Assembly (NCBI GenBank): GCA_002368805.1
Contig: DFFH01000136.1
Coordinates: forward strand, 1-12,877
Reading direction: 5' to 3'
DNA from: Mageeibacillus sp. UBA3781
Lineage (GTDB): Bacteria; Bacillota; Clostridia; Saccharofermentanales; Saccharofermentanaceae
DNA: 12,877 nt
The notes beneath the pieces were generated by a model. That model did no database searches. It was not told the origin of the DNA and saw only the letters and a list, made by a program, of their open reading frames with translations. Position 1 is the first letter of the stretch, and each line of letters begins with the position of its first letter. Below are positions 6,677 through 12,384 of the stretch, piece after piece. A program made the translations under genes and the position numbers.

Positions 6677-6704
6677 CGGGGGGAGTGTCACGGGGGGAGT
6701 GTCA
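6677..6704. repeat. 14-bp G-rich tandem duplication at the left edge of the array
   Basis: CGGGGGGAGTGTCA occurs twice without a gap (6677-6690 and 6691-6704). The second copy ends two bases before the first 53-bp unit. Confidence 0.9.
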
Positions 6705-6706
6705 CA

Positions 6707-7117
6707 GATAGGATCAAACTGCAGTATTGTGACAAGGGATCCTATCTTACGAGTGCGTCGATAGGATCTAATCGTGGATTACGGGCATATGATCCTATCT
6801 GACAAGCACGGCGATAGGATCAAACTGCAGATTGTGAGCAAATGATCCTATCTGACAAGCACGGCGATAGGATCAAACCGCAGATTGTGAGCATATGATC
6901 CTATCTGACAAGCAAAATGATAGGATCAAACCGCAGATTGTGAGCAAATGATCCTATCTGACAAGCAAAATGATAGGATCAAATCGCAGATTGCAAGCAA
7001 ATGATCCTATCTAACAAGCACGGCGATAGGATCAAACCGCAGATTGTGAGCAAATGATCCTATCTGACAAGCAAAATGATAGGATCAAATCGCAGTTTAA
7101 CAACGAATGATCCTATC
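6707..7117. repeat. Array of eight 53-bp units with alternating 9-bp inverted words
   Basis: Units start at 6707, 6760, 6813, 6866, 6919, 6972, 7025 and 7078; the period is exactly 53 bp and the last unit stops after its right arm. Each unit is GATAGGATC, a 22-base spacer (most often AAACCGCAG..ATTGTGAGC..), GATCCTATC, then a 13-base linker starting TGACAAGC and ending ACGGC or AAAAT. All 16 arms are identical, while spacers and linkers drift, most in units 1, 2 and 8. Units 5 and 7 are identical. On either strand a transcript would fold into a row of hairpins; as DNA it is an array of 16 phased sites, each with a GATC. It contains no ORF. I do not recognise it as a described element. Confidence 0.93.
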
Positions 7118-7123
7118 CTATGA

Positions 7124-7173
7124 TAAAAAGCGGCTGGAATCTTCTTTCCCGAAGGATCCAGCCACTTCTTTTT
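7124..7173. terminator. Bidirectional terminator at the right edge of the array
   Basis: Stem GGCTGGAATCTTC (7132-7144) with GAAGGATCCAGCC (7151-7163), 12 of 13 positions paired including one G-U. On the plus strand ACTTC and five T follow (7169-7173). On the minus strand GC and five T follow (7128-7124), so it can also end the minus-strand transcript of the genes at 7213-7779. Its 3' half is nearly the same as the terminator at 6629. Confidence 0.8.
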
Positions 7174-7212
7174 CCGATGAATATACGAATGGGCAAATGA
7201 GTAAATAAGCGT

Positions 7213-7527
7213 TCAAGTCTTTAGATACGAGCGCATTTTCTCGACCAGTTTCGAATACAGGTTCGAGTGATCGTAGGTTGTGTGAAAGCGCTTCGGTTTT
7301 AGAAGTTTAAAGAAAGTTCTCTTTTTCTCTTCACTGATATCCACGCGGCGAATCATGACGAACCCGCGGAAAGGCGGCATATACGTAACGATGTCATTGA
7401 TGTCCGCGAAGTTCCAGCACTCGGTGCAGACCGTATCCAGATAGCTCTTAAGCCTTGCGGAATTCGAGCGCTTACCCTTAAACGGGCGGACACTGCCGGA
7501 TCGTTCCTTTCCATTAACCGAAATAGT
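7213..7527 (-). pseudogene. Start-less reading frame, probable 3' remnant of a gene
   Basis: A 104-residue frame follows the TAA of the small membrane protein at 7528 in the same frame and ends at TGA 7213-7215. It has no ATG, GTG or TTG before a methionine in Y-M-P-P-F at mid-length; only an ATT (codon 2) or CTG could start it. The residues look like real protein, not a shadow: P-F-K-G-K-R-S-N-S-A-R-L-K-S-Y-L-D-T-V, C-T-E-C-W-N-F-A-D-I-N-D, G-F-V-M-I-R-R-V-D-I-S-E-E-K-K. The C-terminus is basic and helical. I do not recognise the family. It is most simply a 3' fragment joined behind the membrane-protein gene; readthrough of TAA or a non-canonical start is less likely. Confidence 0.55.
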
Positions 7528-7779
7528 TTATTTATCTCTCCACATAAGAATTTTATGGATGATGAAACCGGGAAGGACCAGAGTAATATAGGAAACCACA
7601 GCGATACCGAGAAACACGAGCGCCGCCGTCAGCCCAAAAGACGCATCGCTCCCGTCGCCTCTGCCCCATCCTTCTACGAAGGTATATAAGGCAAGCGTGA
7701 ACAATATACTCAGAACAATACAGATAATGTTATAGATCCGGAACCGGATCTTATGCTTTCTGATTAAATCTTCCGCCAT
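7528..7779 (-). CDS. Small two-helix membrane protein, function unknown
   Basis: 83 residues from ATG 7779: a basic N-terminus (R-K-H-K-I-R-F-R), a membrane helix at about 15-35, a Gly/Asp/Ser-rich loop (E-G-W-G-R-G-D-G-S-D) and a second helix at about 50-78. Both ends should face the cytoplasm by the positive-inside rule. The frame stays open to 7881, but the -10 box of its own promoter lies at 7823-7828, so the upstream part is not translated. The ribosome site is weak (TTGGG about ten bases before the ATG). It is divergent from the zinc-ribbon gene. The function is unknown. Confidence 0.7.
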   Translation of the reverse strand: MAEDLIRKHKIRFRIYNIICIVLSILFTLALYTFVEGWGRGDGSDASFGLTAALVFLGIAVVSYITLVLPGFIIHKILMWRDK

Positions 7780-7822
7780 AAGACAATACCCAACTATTAA
7801 CCTAACCCTGTTTCCGAAATCG

Positions 7823-7855
7823 ATTATACCATAGAAGCCTTTTCCGCGCGAAAAG
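7823..7855 (-). promoter_or_regulatory. Extended -10 promoter of the small membrane protein gene
   Basis: Reading leftwards, ATGGTATAAT (7832-7823) gives TGnTATAAT. There is no good -35; in its place is a 6-bp inverted repeat CTTTTC/GAAAAG with loop CGCGC (7839-7855). The leader would be about 36 bases. Confidence 0.65.
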
Positions 7856-7918
7856 CACTTACCCCCCGCACGGATCCGCACTCCTCACCCTGAGGACTTA
7901 TTTCAGCGTCAATTGAAG

Positions 7919-7928
7919 ATGGTATAAT
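7919..7928 (+). promoter_or_regulatory. Extended -10 promoter of the zinc-ribbon gene
   Basis: ATGGTATAAT, the same 10-mer as in the divergent promoter on the other strand. The -35 region (TTTCAG near 7901) is poor. The start would fall near 7935, giving a leader of about 35 bases. Confidence 0.7.
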
Positions 7929-7969
7929 ATATGCATACGGGTTTTAGATTTTTGGGGGAGGAATATTCT

Positions 7970-8314
7970 ATGGATAATTATAATTACCAGTCGCCGGTCA
8001 TCATGCATGACCGCTCCGAGCAGCGTTTTACCGAAGCTAACATCAAACTCGAGGATATTCAGTCCCAGCTCGCTGAGATGGAGATCAAACTACAGGCTCT
8101 GTACAGCGTCATCATCGAACAGGGAATCGACCCCAAGCGTGTCGAGGATAAGATCGATGAATTGATGAAGAACCGCACCGCGCCGACTGCTCCTCAGCTG
8201 AAAGCCAGACTCTGTCCGGAATGCGGAAAAAAGGTCAAGCCTTCCTCTGTCGATCCTTTGATGGGAAACTGCTTATTCTGCGGAGCGAAGGTGCCGTTCA
8301 ATCCTTCTTTCTGA
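7970..8314 (+). CDS. Small coiled-coil protein with a C-terminal zinc ribbon
   Basis: 114 residues from ATG 7970, preceded by GGGGGAGGAATATTCT, a strong ribosome site. An in-frame ATG at 7931 is rejected because it sits at the transcription start and lacks a ribosome site. Residues 20-68 form an amphipathic helix, probably a coiled coil (I-K-L-E-D-I-Q-S-Q-L-A-E-M-E-I-K-L-Q-A-L). Residues 82-104 are a zinc ribbon with C82-P-E-C85 and C101-L-F-C104. This fits a small cytoplasmic adaptor, but no named family is recognised. The last eight codons and stop are repeated twice more downstream as non-coding DNA. Confidence 0.87.
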   Translation: MDNYNYQSPVIMHDRSEQRFTEANIKLEDIQSQLAEMEIKLQALYSVIIEQGIDPKRVEDKIDELMKNRTAPTAPQLKARLCPECGKKVKPSSVDPLMGNCLFCGAKVPFNPSF

Positions 8315-8368
8315 TAAGGTGCCGTTTAATCCGTCTTTCTGATAAGGTGCCGTTTAATCCGTCTTTTT
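8289..8368 (+). repeat. 28-bp tandem repeat of the 3' end of the zinc-ribbon gene
   Basis: Copies at 8289-8316 (end of the gene, encoding K-V-P-F-N-P-S-F and stop), 8317-8344 and 8345-8368 (partial). Copies 2 and 3 agree with each other until the last bases; copy 1 differs from copy 2 at two positions. The repeats run up to the 3' end of the convergent gene at 8390. Confidence 0.9.
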
Positions 8369-8389
8369 AATCCGGCAATTAGCCGACAT

Positions 8390-9229
8390 TTAATCCGCTT
8401 CTTTAAACCACACCAGGAAACTGTCGCACAATAAGATGAATTCCGCGCTGCAGTCTGCGCCGTATTCGCCTTCGCCGTAAACGAGGACATCGTCATCTTC
8501 AAGAAGTTTATCGTACGCGTCCGGATCGGCGGAGCGTGAGATAATGTGCACGATCTCGAGTTTTCGGAGTTCGTCGTCTTCGTGAGAATACATATAGGCG
8601 GTATCTCCGGCGACATTATCGTCCTTCTTTAAATAGTAATCGATCTGGCAGTCTTCCCCTTCGTCATAGGACGATACATCCCAGAAGTCTTCCAGATATT
8701 CCCGGCAAACATTTCCATTTATCAGGACATCCATGATGTCATACTTCGGCTCCGGATCCGGTTCCAGCACTGCCTCATTTCTTTTCTTCATCGCCTTTTT
8801 CTTATCAAAGTCAGAAGTAATATGGTTATAGTACTTCTCAAGGAGGGAGACCACGGTCTTCTTTTCCGCATCCTCCATATTCTCGAACTCGACGATCAGC
8901 ATCAAGCCCATATATCCGTTATACAGCCTCAGCACCTTCTCGCCGCCGGGTGCTTTTCGATCGGCGAGACGGCCGGTAACAAAATTGTTTTCTTTCCAGT
9001 TGGCTTCGATCTCCCATGTGGGAAAAGCACTTATGATTTCGTCATTGAGTTCTTCCACATCGACTTTATCGTACTTTGCGGCTTTATCCATATAGTTTTC
9101 ATAGATGCACAGCCAGAAAAAAGCGATGGTATCCTGATCACTTTCAAAAGCCTCATCGATCTTAAAGCAATATAATGCATCACCATTATTCTGCACTGCG
9201 TTCTCCGCATTCGTTTTTTTCTTTGCCAT
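8390..9229 (-). CDS. Acidic cytoplasmic protein of unknown function
   Basis: 279 residues from ATG 9229, with AGGAG eight bases upstream; an ATG further up at 9250 lacks a ribosome site. No signal peptide or membrane segment. The first half (about 30-140) is mixed alpha/beta with aromatic residues (F-F-W-L-C-I-Y-E-N-Y-M) and L-R-L-Y-N-G-Y-M-G-L-M-L-I-V-E-F. A charged linker (K-K-K-A-M-K-K-R, then E-P-D-P-E-P) at 143-161 separates a very acidic second half ending F-L-V-W-F-K-E-A-D. Two-domain immunity-like or regulatory proteins can look like this, but nothing here proves it. It converges with the zinc-ribbon gene, and no clear terminator separates them. A possible extended -10 (TGATACAAT) lies at 9269-9261. 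Confidence 0.8.
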   Translation of the reverse strand: MAKKKTNAENAVQNNGDALYCFKIDEAFESDQDTIAFFWLCIYENYMDKAAKYDKVDVEELNDEIISAFPTWEIEANWKENNFVTGRLADRKAPGGEKVLRLYNGYMGLMLIVEFENMEDAEKKTVVSLLEKYYNHITSDFDKKKAMKKRNEAVLEPDPEPKYDIMDVLINGNVCREYLEDFWDVSSYDEGEDCQIDYYLKKDDNVAGDTAYMYSHEDDELRKLEIVHIISRSADPDAYDKLLEDDDVLVYGEGEYGADCSAEFILLCDSFLVWFKEAD

Positions 9230-9266
9230 ACCCGCATCTCCTAAAACCATAATCCAACAGATTGTA

Positions 9267-9413
9267 TCAGAATGCGGTCGCCAGGATTTGTAGATATCCT
9301 ACTTTTTTATAAGAACAGCGGTGTAAATTCAGCCCCTCAGCGCCTAGTGAATTCGGAAGTCCCTTGAACTCCTTGTAGGAATCGCATATATTACCCTGCT
9401 TGCTTCTTTGCAT
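9267..9413 (-). CDS. Possible 48-residue small ORF after the acetyltransferase
   Basis: An ATG at 9413 starts one base after the TAA of the acetyltransferase, with TGGAAGAA eight bases before it, and runs to TGA at 9267. The product begins M-Q-R-S-K-Q-G-N-I-C and ends G-L-N-L-H-R-C-S-Y-K-K-V-G-Y-L-Q-I-L. It has two Cys and a basic centre, with no signal peptide. The position and ribosome site favour translation, but the short length makes chance likely. Confidence 0.25.
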   Translation of the reverse strand: MQRSKQGNICDSYKEFKGLPNSLGAEGLNLHRCSYKKVGYLQILATAF

Positions 9414-9414
9414 T

Positions 9415-10008
9415 TTATTCTTCCAGTATCGGATACCGTTTCTTATCTTCTTCTGTGATCTTTCTTTGGACGCGGCACGGAACACCGACTGCGATCACAC
9501 CGGAAGGGATATCTTTCGTCACTACACTTCCCGCGCCGATCACCGAGTTATCCCCGATCGTCACGCCTCCGAGAACTATAACACCCGCACCGATCCAGAC
9601 ATTATTCCCGATCGAGATCGGAAGCGCTACCTCAAGCCCGGCATTTCTCTGCTGCGCATCCAGCGCATGCTCTGCCGTCGTAAAAGTACAGTTCGGCGCG
9701 ATAAAAACATGGTCCCCGAATGTGACCTTTCCGCCATCTAAGATCTGACAATTGTGATTGGCAAAGAAATAATCGCCGACCGTCGTGTTATATCCGTAAT
9801 CACACCAGAACGGAGCATTTACACATACATGATCTCCCATAGAGCCGAAGATCTTCTCTAACAGTTTCTTCTGCGATTCCCGGTCGGACGGTCTGATCTG
9901 ATTAAAATCATAACAAAGATCGTTGCACGCATGGATATCTTTCAATATCTCTTCATCGTAGTTCGCGTTATATAAGTAGCCGGCCTGTGCTTTTTCTTTT
10001 TCCGTCAT
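9415..10008 (-). CDS. Sugar O-acetyltransferase of the LacA/Maa (maltose O-acetyltransferase) family
   Basis: 197 residues, the normal size for the family. Residues 1-60 are the helical Mac domain (M-T-E-K-E-K-A-Q-A-G-Y-L-Y-N-A-N-Y-D). A left-handed parallel beta helix of hexapeptide repeats follows, clearest in I-S-I-G-N-N-V-W-I-G-A-G-V-I-V-L-G-G (131-148) and T-I-G-D-N-S-V-I-G-A-G-S-V-V-T-K-D-I-P (150-168). The catalytic His is expected at H114 in T-A-E-H-A-L-D-A-Q-Q-R; relatives usually have Pro after this His. The family transfers acetyl from acetyl-CoA to sugar hydroxyls in the cytoplasm as a trimer. ATG 10008 follows GGAGAATTTCA, five bases upstream. The exact sugar is not evident, and no sugar-use genes are adjacent. 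Confidence 0.93.
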   Translation of the reverse strand: MTEKEKAQAGYLYNANYDEEILKDIHACNDLCYDFNQIRPSDRESQKKLLEKIFGSMGDHVCVNAPFWCDYGYNTTVGDYFFANHNCQILDGGKVTFGDHVFIAPNCTFTTAEHALDAQQRNAGLEVALPISIGNNVWIGAGVIVLGGVTIGDNSVIGAGSVVTKDIPSGVIAVGVPCRVQRKITEEDKKRYPILEE

Positions 10009-10081
10009 TGAAATTCTCCAATCTCGATTTTTCACAGATCCATTATAACATTACATGGTCTCGGATTTTGTCTCCGACATG

Positions 10082-10696
10082 TCATCCCTTCTCTTCCACT
10101 TCTTTCAGGAACTGGTCGAAAAGTTCATTCGCGTAGCGGGGACGCTCATATTCCGTAAATCTTCCCTCATCTGTGTACGCGAAGACGTCGTCTCTAAGTA
10201 CGACAAAGTATAGTGTGTCATTATGTTTGTACCAGTAGAAGCCGTTTTCATCTCCTGAGTCTAATGCCGGGACATCGCAGCTCCCGAGGACTTCTTCATA
10301 AGTCATATGCTTCACGGATATCAGATTGGTAATGTGATACGTGTGTGATGGAACAAATCCGAACGAAGACCCGCCATCTCTTATATCGGCGGTGACATAA
10401 GCGATCTGTCCGTCCTTAAGGTCAGGAAGATCTTCGGGATCATCAGCGAGAACTCCATACGCAGGTCCGGGACGGCATATCAGGGCTTCACCGACACGCA
10501 TCACATAGAACGACTCGGCCTGCTTATAATTCGTGAATGTTTCACCGAACTCCTCTATATTAACGACAGACGACGTTTGGGTCTTCTCAGCACTCTCACT
10601 GAATTCTGTTTCCTTTTTCTTATTGCTACACCCTACAAGTACCAGACTGCACACCCAAACCAGCGCGACAAATAGCGCAGAGCATTTCTTTTTCAT
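10082..10696 (-). CDS. Small lipoprotein of unknown function
   Basis: 204 residues from ATG 10696 with GGGGGGAGAAT directly upstream; the open frame above this is not preceded by a ribosome site. The signal peptide M-K-K-K-C-S-A-L-F-V ends in L-V-G-C23, a lipobox, followed by a charged spacer S-N-K-K-K-E-T-E. The globular part has beta-rich segments (G-Q-I-A-Y-V-T-A-D-I-R-D-G-G, F-Y-W-Y-K-H-N-D-T-L-Y-F-V-V-L-R) and an acidic tail. No named family is recognised. It begins about 100 bases after the DUF4405 gene on the same strand, with no terminator seen between, so it may be a distal member of the redox operon. Confidence 0.82.
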   Translation of the reverse strand: MKKKCSALFVALVWVCSLVLVGCSNKKKETEFSESAEKTQTSSVVNIEEFGETFTNYKQAESFYVMRVGEALICRPGPAYGVLADDPEDLPDLKDGQIAYVTADIRDGGSSFGFVPSHTYHITNLISVKHMTYEEVLGSCDVPALDSGDENGFYWYKHNDTLYFVVLRDDVFAYTDEGRFTEYERPRYANELFDQFLKEVEEKG

Positions 10697-10798
10697 ATTC
10701 TCCCCCCTATAGCTATGTCCATATATCAGACGATACGGGGCAAGTATATGTTGCATCCGGAAATCAAATCACGCCTCCAACTAAAAGCCTGAATCTTC

Positions 10799-11551
10799 TT
10801 ATCCCTTCAATGCCATGTAAAGTCCTCCTCCGATAATGATCGCCGCCATGATAAATACGACCGGCAAAAGCGGATTCTTTCTGTTTTCTTTCTTGCTCTG
10901 GAAGATCTTACACAGGAGTGCCGCCTGTGCTCCGGCAAATGCCCAGAACGACAGGATCAGGATGTTTTCCAGGAACACCATTGCCGCTGCTTTTTCATAA
11001 TCTAGGAAAGCGAATGGCGTCTTAAAGAACAGGTAATCCGGAATGTTGTTTTTCAGGAAGAAATAAAGACCTATTCCGGCGACGATACACATCACCGAGG
11101 AAATGATGATCTTCCATGTATCCGACAGTTTCAGTTTCGCCGTTATGACCGGGATATGAAGTCCGAGGTGAAGACCCATCAGCAGAAATGCCCAGAAAGA
11201 CATCGACAGGTGCATCCTCCTTGCGAATGAAAGTTTAGTCATTCCATAGAGAAACGGTACGGCGTGACTGCTCATGGACATGCCGCAGAAGGCAGTCAGT
11301 GCGAAGACAGAAAGCAGAGACACATCGATCACTAACGTCAGGATCCGGTACGCATTATACTTTCCCTTAAAAGACGCTTTATACCATTTCCGGTTGAGGA
11401 TCTGATGGACGATGACGAGAAGAGTCATTCCGATTCCGATCCACTCGTGGTATTTCTCTCCCGTCACCTGATATGCCATCAGGCAAAGCAAGAGGACGGT
11501 CATACAAACATCCACTGTTCGTTTCACTATGGTGCTACTTTTTCCCTGCAT
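10799..11551 (-). CDS. DUF4405 membrane protein, possible cytochrome b-like subunit
   Basis: 250 residues with about six membrane segments (12-30, 38-53, 70-92, 113-135, 148-167, 192-214) and a last helix at 229-248. Histidines sit within or near the membrane at H35, H49, H114, H128 and H132, including H-L-S-M-S-F-W-A-F-L-L-M-G-L-H-L-G-L-H, a layout like the haem-ligating helices of small b-type cytochromes; DUF4405 proteins are linked to that fold. ATG 11551 follows GGAGGGCGGAATC. It lies 79 bases after the flavodoxin gene on the same strand. With the surface flavodoxin it could pass electrons across the membrane; haem binding is inferred. Confidence 0.85.
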   Translation of the reverse strand: MQGKSSTIVKRTVDVCMTVLLLCLMAYQVTGEKYHEWIGIGMTLLVIVHQILNRKWYKASFKGKYNAYRILTLVIDVSLLSVFALTAFCGMSMSSHAVPFLYGMTKLSFARRMHLSMSFWAFLLMGLHLGLHIPVITAKLKLSDTWKIIISSVMCIVAGIGLYFFLKNNIPDYLFFKTPFAFLDYEKAAAMVFLENILILSFWAFAGAQAALLCKIFQSKKENRKNPLLPVVFIMAAIIIGGGLYMALKG

Positions 11552-11630
11552 GATTCCGCCCTCCGCTTTCTGATCAAACCTTTTTCTGTATCATCCGGTT
11601 ATCTAAAAGTTCTTTTCCAGCGTCTATAAT

Positions 11631-12383
11631 TCACTTCAGATCTTCGATCCAGGATCTGAGAGTATCTTCCGAAGGACCTGCACCGAAGCGTTTTCCGTCA
11701 AGCCAGTTTCCGCTTCCCGCACGCTCTTCAAGGTTCTTTCCGCTTCTTCCGAGGCCGCTGCCTCCGGATGTGCAGAACGGGATCATGGTGATGCCGTCGA
11801 AGTTATAGCTCTCAACAAATGTATCCAGGATACGCGGCTCTTCTCCCCACCAGATCGGATAGCCGATATAAACTTTCTTATATCCTTCCAGCGATACTGA
11901 CGCACTTCCGATTTCCGGTCTGCTGGAAGAATCATTCTGCTCCTTGGTGGAGCGGCTTCCGGAATCATTCCAGTTCAGATCCGCATCTGAATACGGCTCC
12001 GCCGGGACGATCTCATACAGGTCCGCATCCTCGATCTTCGCGATCTTCTCCGCCACATCCTTCGTGGTTCCCGTTGCGGAGAAATACACTACGAGCACTT
12101 CCTTATGCGCCGCAGAAGTCTCTGCTGCTTCCGTCGTTGTAGCTTCGGCTGTGGCTTCCGTGGTTGCTTCCGTCGCGGATGTCTCCGCTTCGGATGTTGT
12201 GACATCCGCTTTCGTTGTCTCCGATTCCGTGTTTTCCTGCTTTTCTTCCGAAGAAGATGCCTCGGTCAGCTGAGTGTTCTCCGTTGCCCGGGTCGTTTCT
12301 TTTTCCGCATCGTCTTTCTTCGCGCATGCCGCGAGGCTGAATGCCAGAACTCCCGCTGCCAGAATGGTCATTAATCTCTTCAT
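11631..12383 (-). CDS. Lipoprotein-anchored flavodoxin (Flavodoxin_4-like)
   Basis: 250 residues. Signal peptide with lipobox S-L-A-A-C20, then a Thr/Glu/Ala/Ser-rich spacer at about 25-92, then a flavodoxin domain: V-L-V-V-Y-F-S-A-T-G-T-T-K (96-108, FMN phosphate loop), G-Y-P-I-W-W-G-E-E-P-R (174-184, flavin ring loop) and C-T-S-G-G-S-G-L-G-R-S (204-214). These are hallmarks of the clostridial flavodoxins that carry FMN and move electrons at low potential, but here the domain is outside the membrane. ATG 12383 starts one base after the aldo/keto reductase stop, with AAGGAG in the end of that gene, so translation is coupled. An ATG further upstream only extends into the reductase gene. Expected to work with the neighbouring DUF4405 protein. 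Confidence 0.92.
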   Translation of the reverse strand: MKRLMTILAAGVLAFSLAACAKKDDAEKETTRATENTQLTEASSSEEKQENTESETTKADVTTSEAETSATEATTEATAEATTTEAAETSAAHKEVLVVYFSATGTTKDVAEKIAKIEDADLYEIVPAEPYSDADLNWNDSGSRSTKEQNDSSSRPEIGSASVSLEGYKKVYIGYPIWWGEEPRILDTFVESYNFDGITMIPFCTSGGSGLGRSGKNLEERAGSGNWLDGKRFGAGPSEDTLRSWIEDLK

Positions 12384-12384
12384 A

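Larger units (their letters stand above)
6564..7212. other. Long gene-free region holding the repeat array
   Basis: From left to right: 65 bases with nothing notable, the lipoprotein terminator, the G-rich duplication, the 53-bp array, a second related terminator, and about 40 AT-rich bases before the stop of the start-less minus-strand frame. No clear promoter for transcription of the array was found on either strand. Confidence 0.7.

Noticed and set aside
6707..7117. CRISPR array reading of the 53-bp repeats
   Set aside because: The parts between arms are near-identical, not unique spacers; the only invariant word is 9 bp; and no cas genes are present.
6707..7117. Resemblance of ATTGTGAGC in several units to a lac operator half-site
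   Set aside because: Only one half-site is present per unit, it is not conserved in the end units, and no LacI-family gene is in the window.
7780..7881. Longer start of the small membrane protein
   Set aside because: It contains the gene's own extended -10 promoter and an atypical basic sequence.
11819..12374. Several Ser/Val- or Cys/Arg-rich plus-strand ORFs opposite the flavodoxin gene
   Set aside because: They mirror the repetitive Thr/Glu/Ala codons of the flavodoxin spacer.
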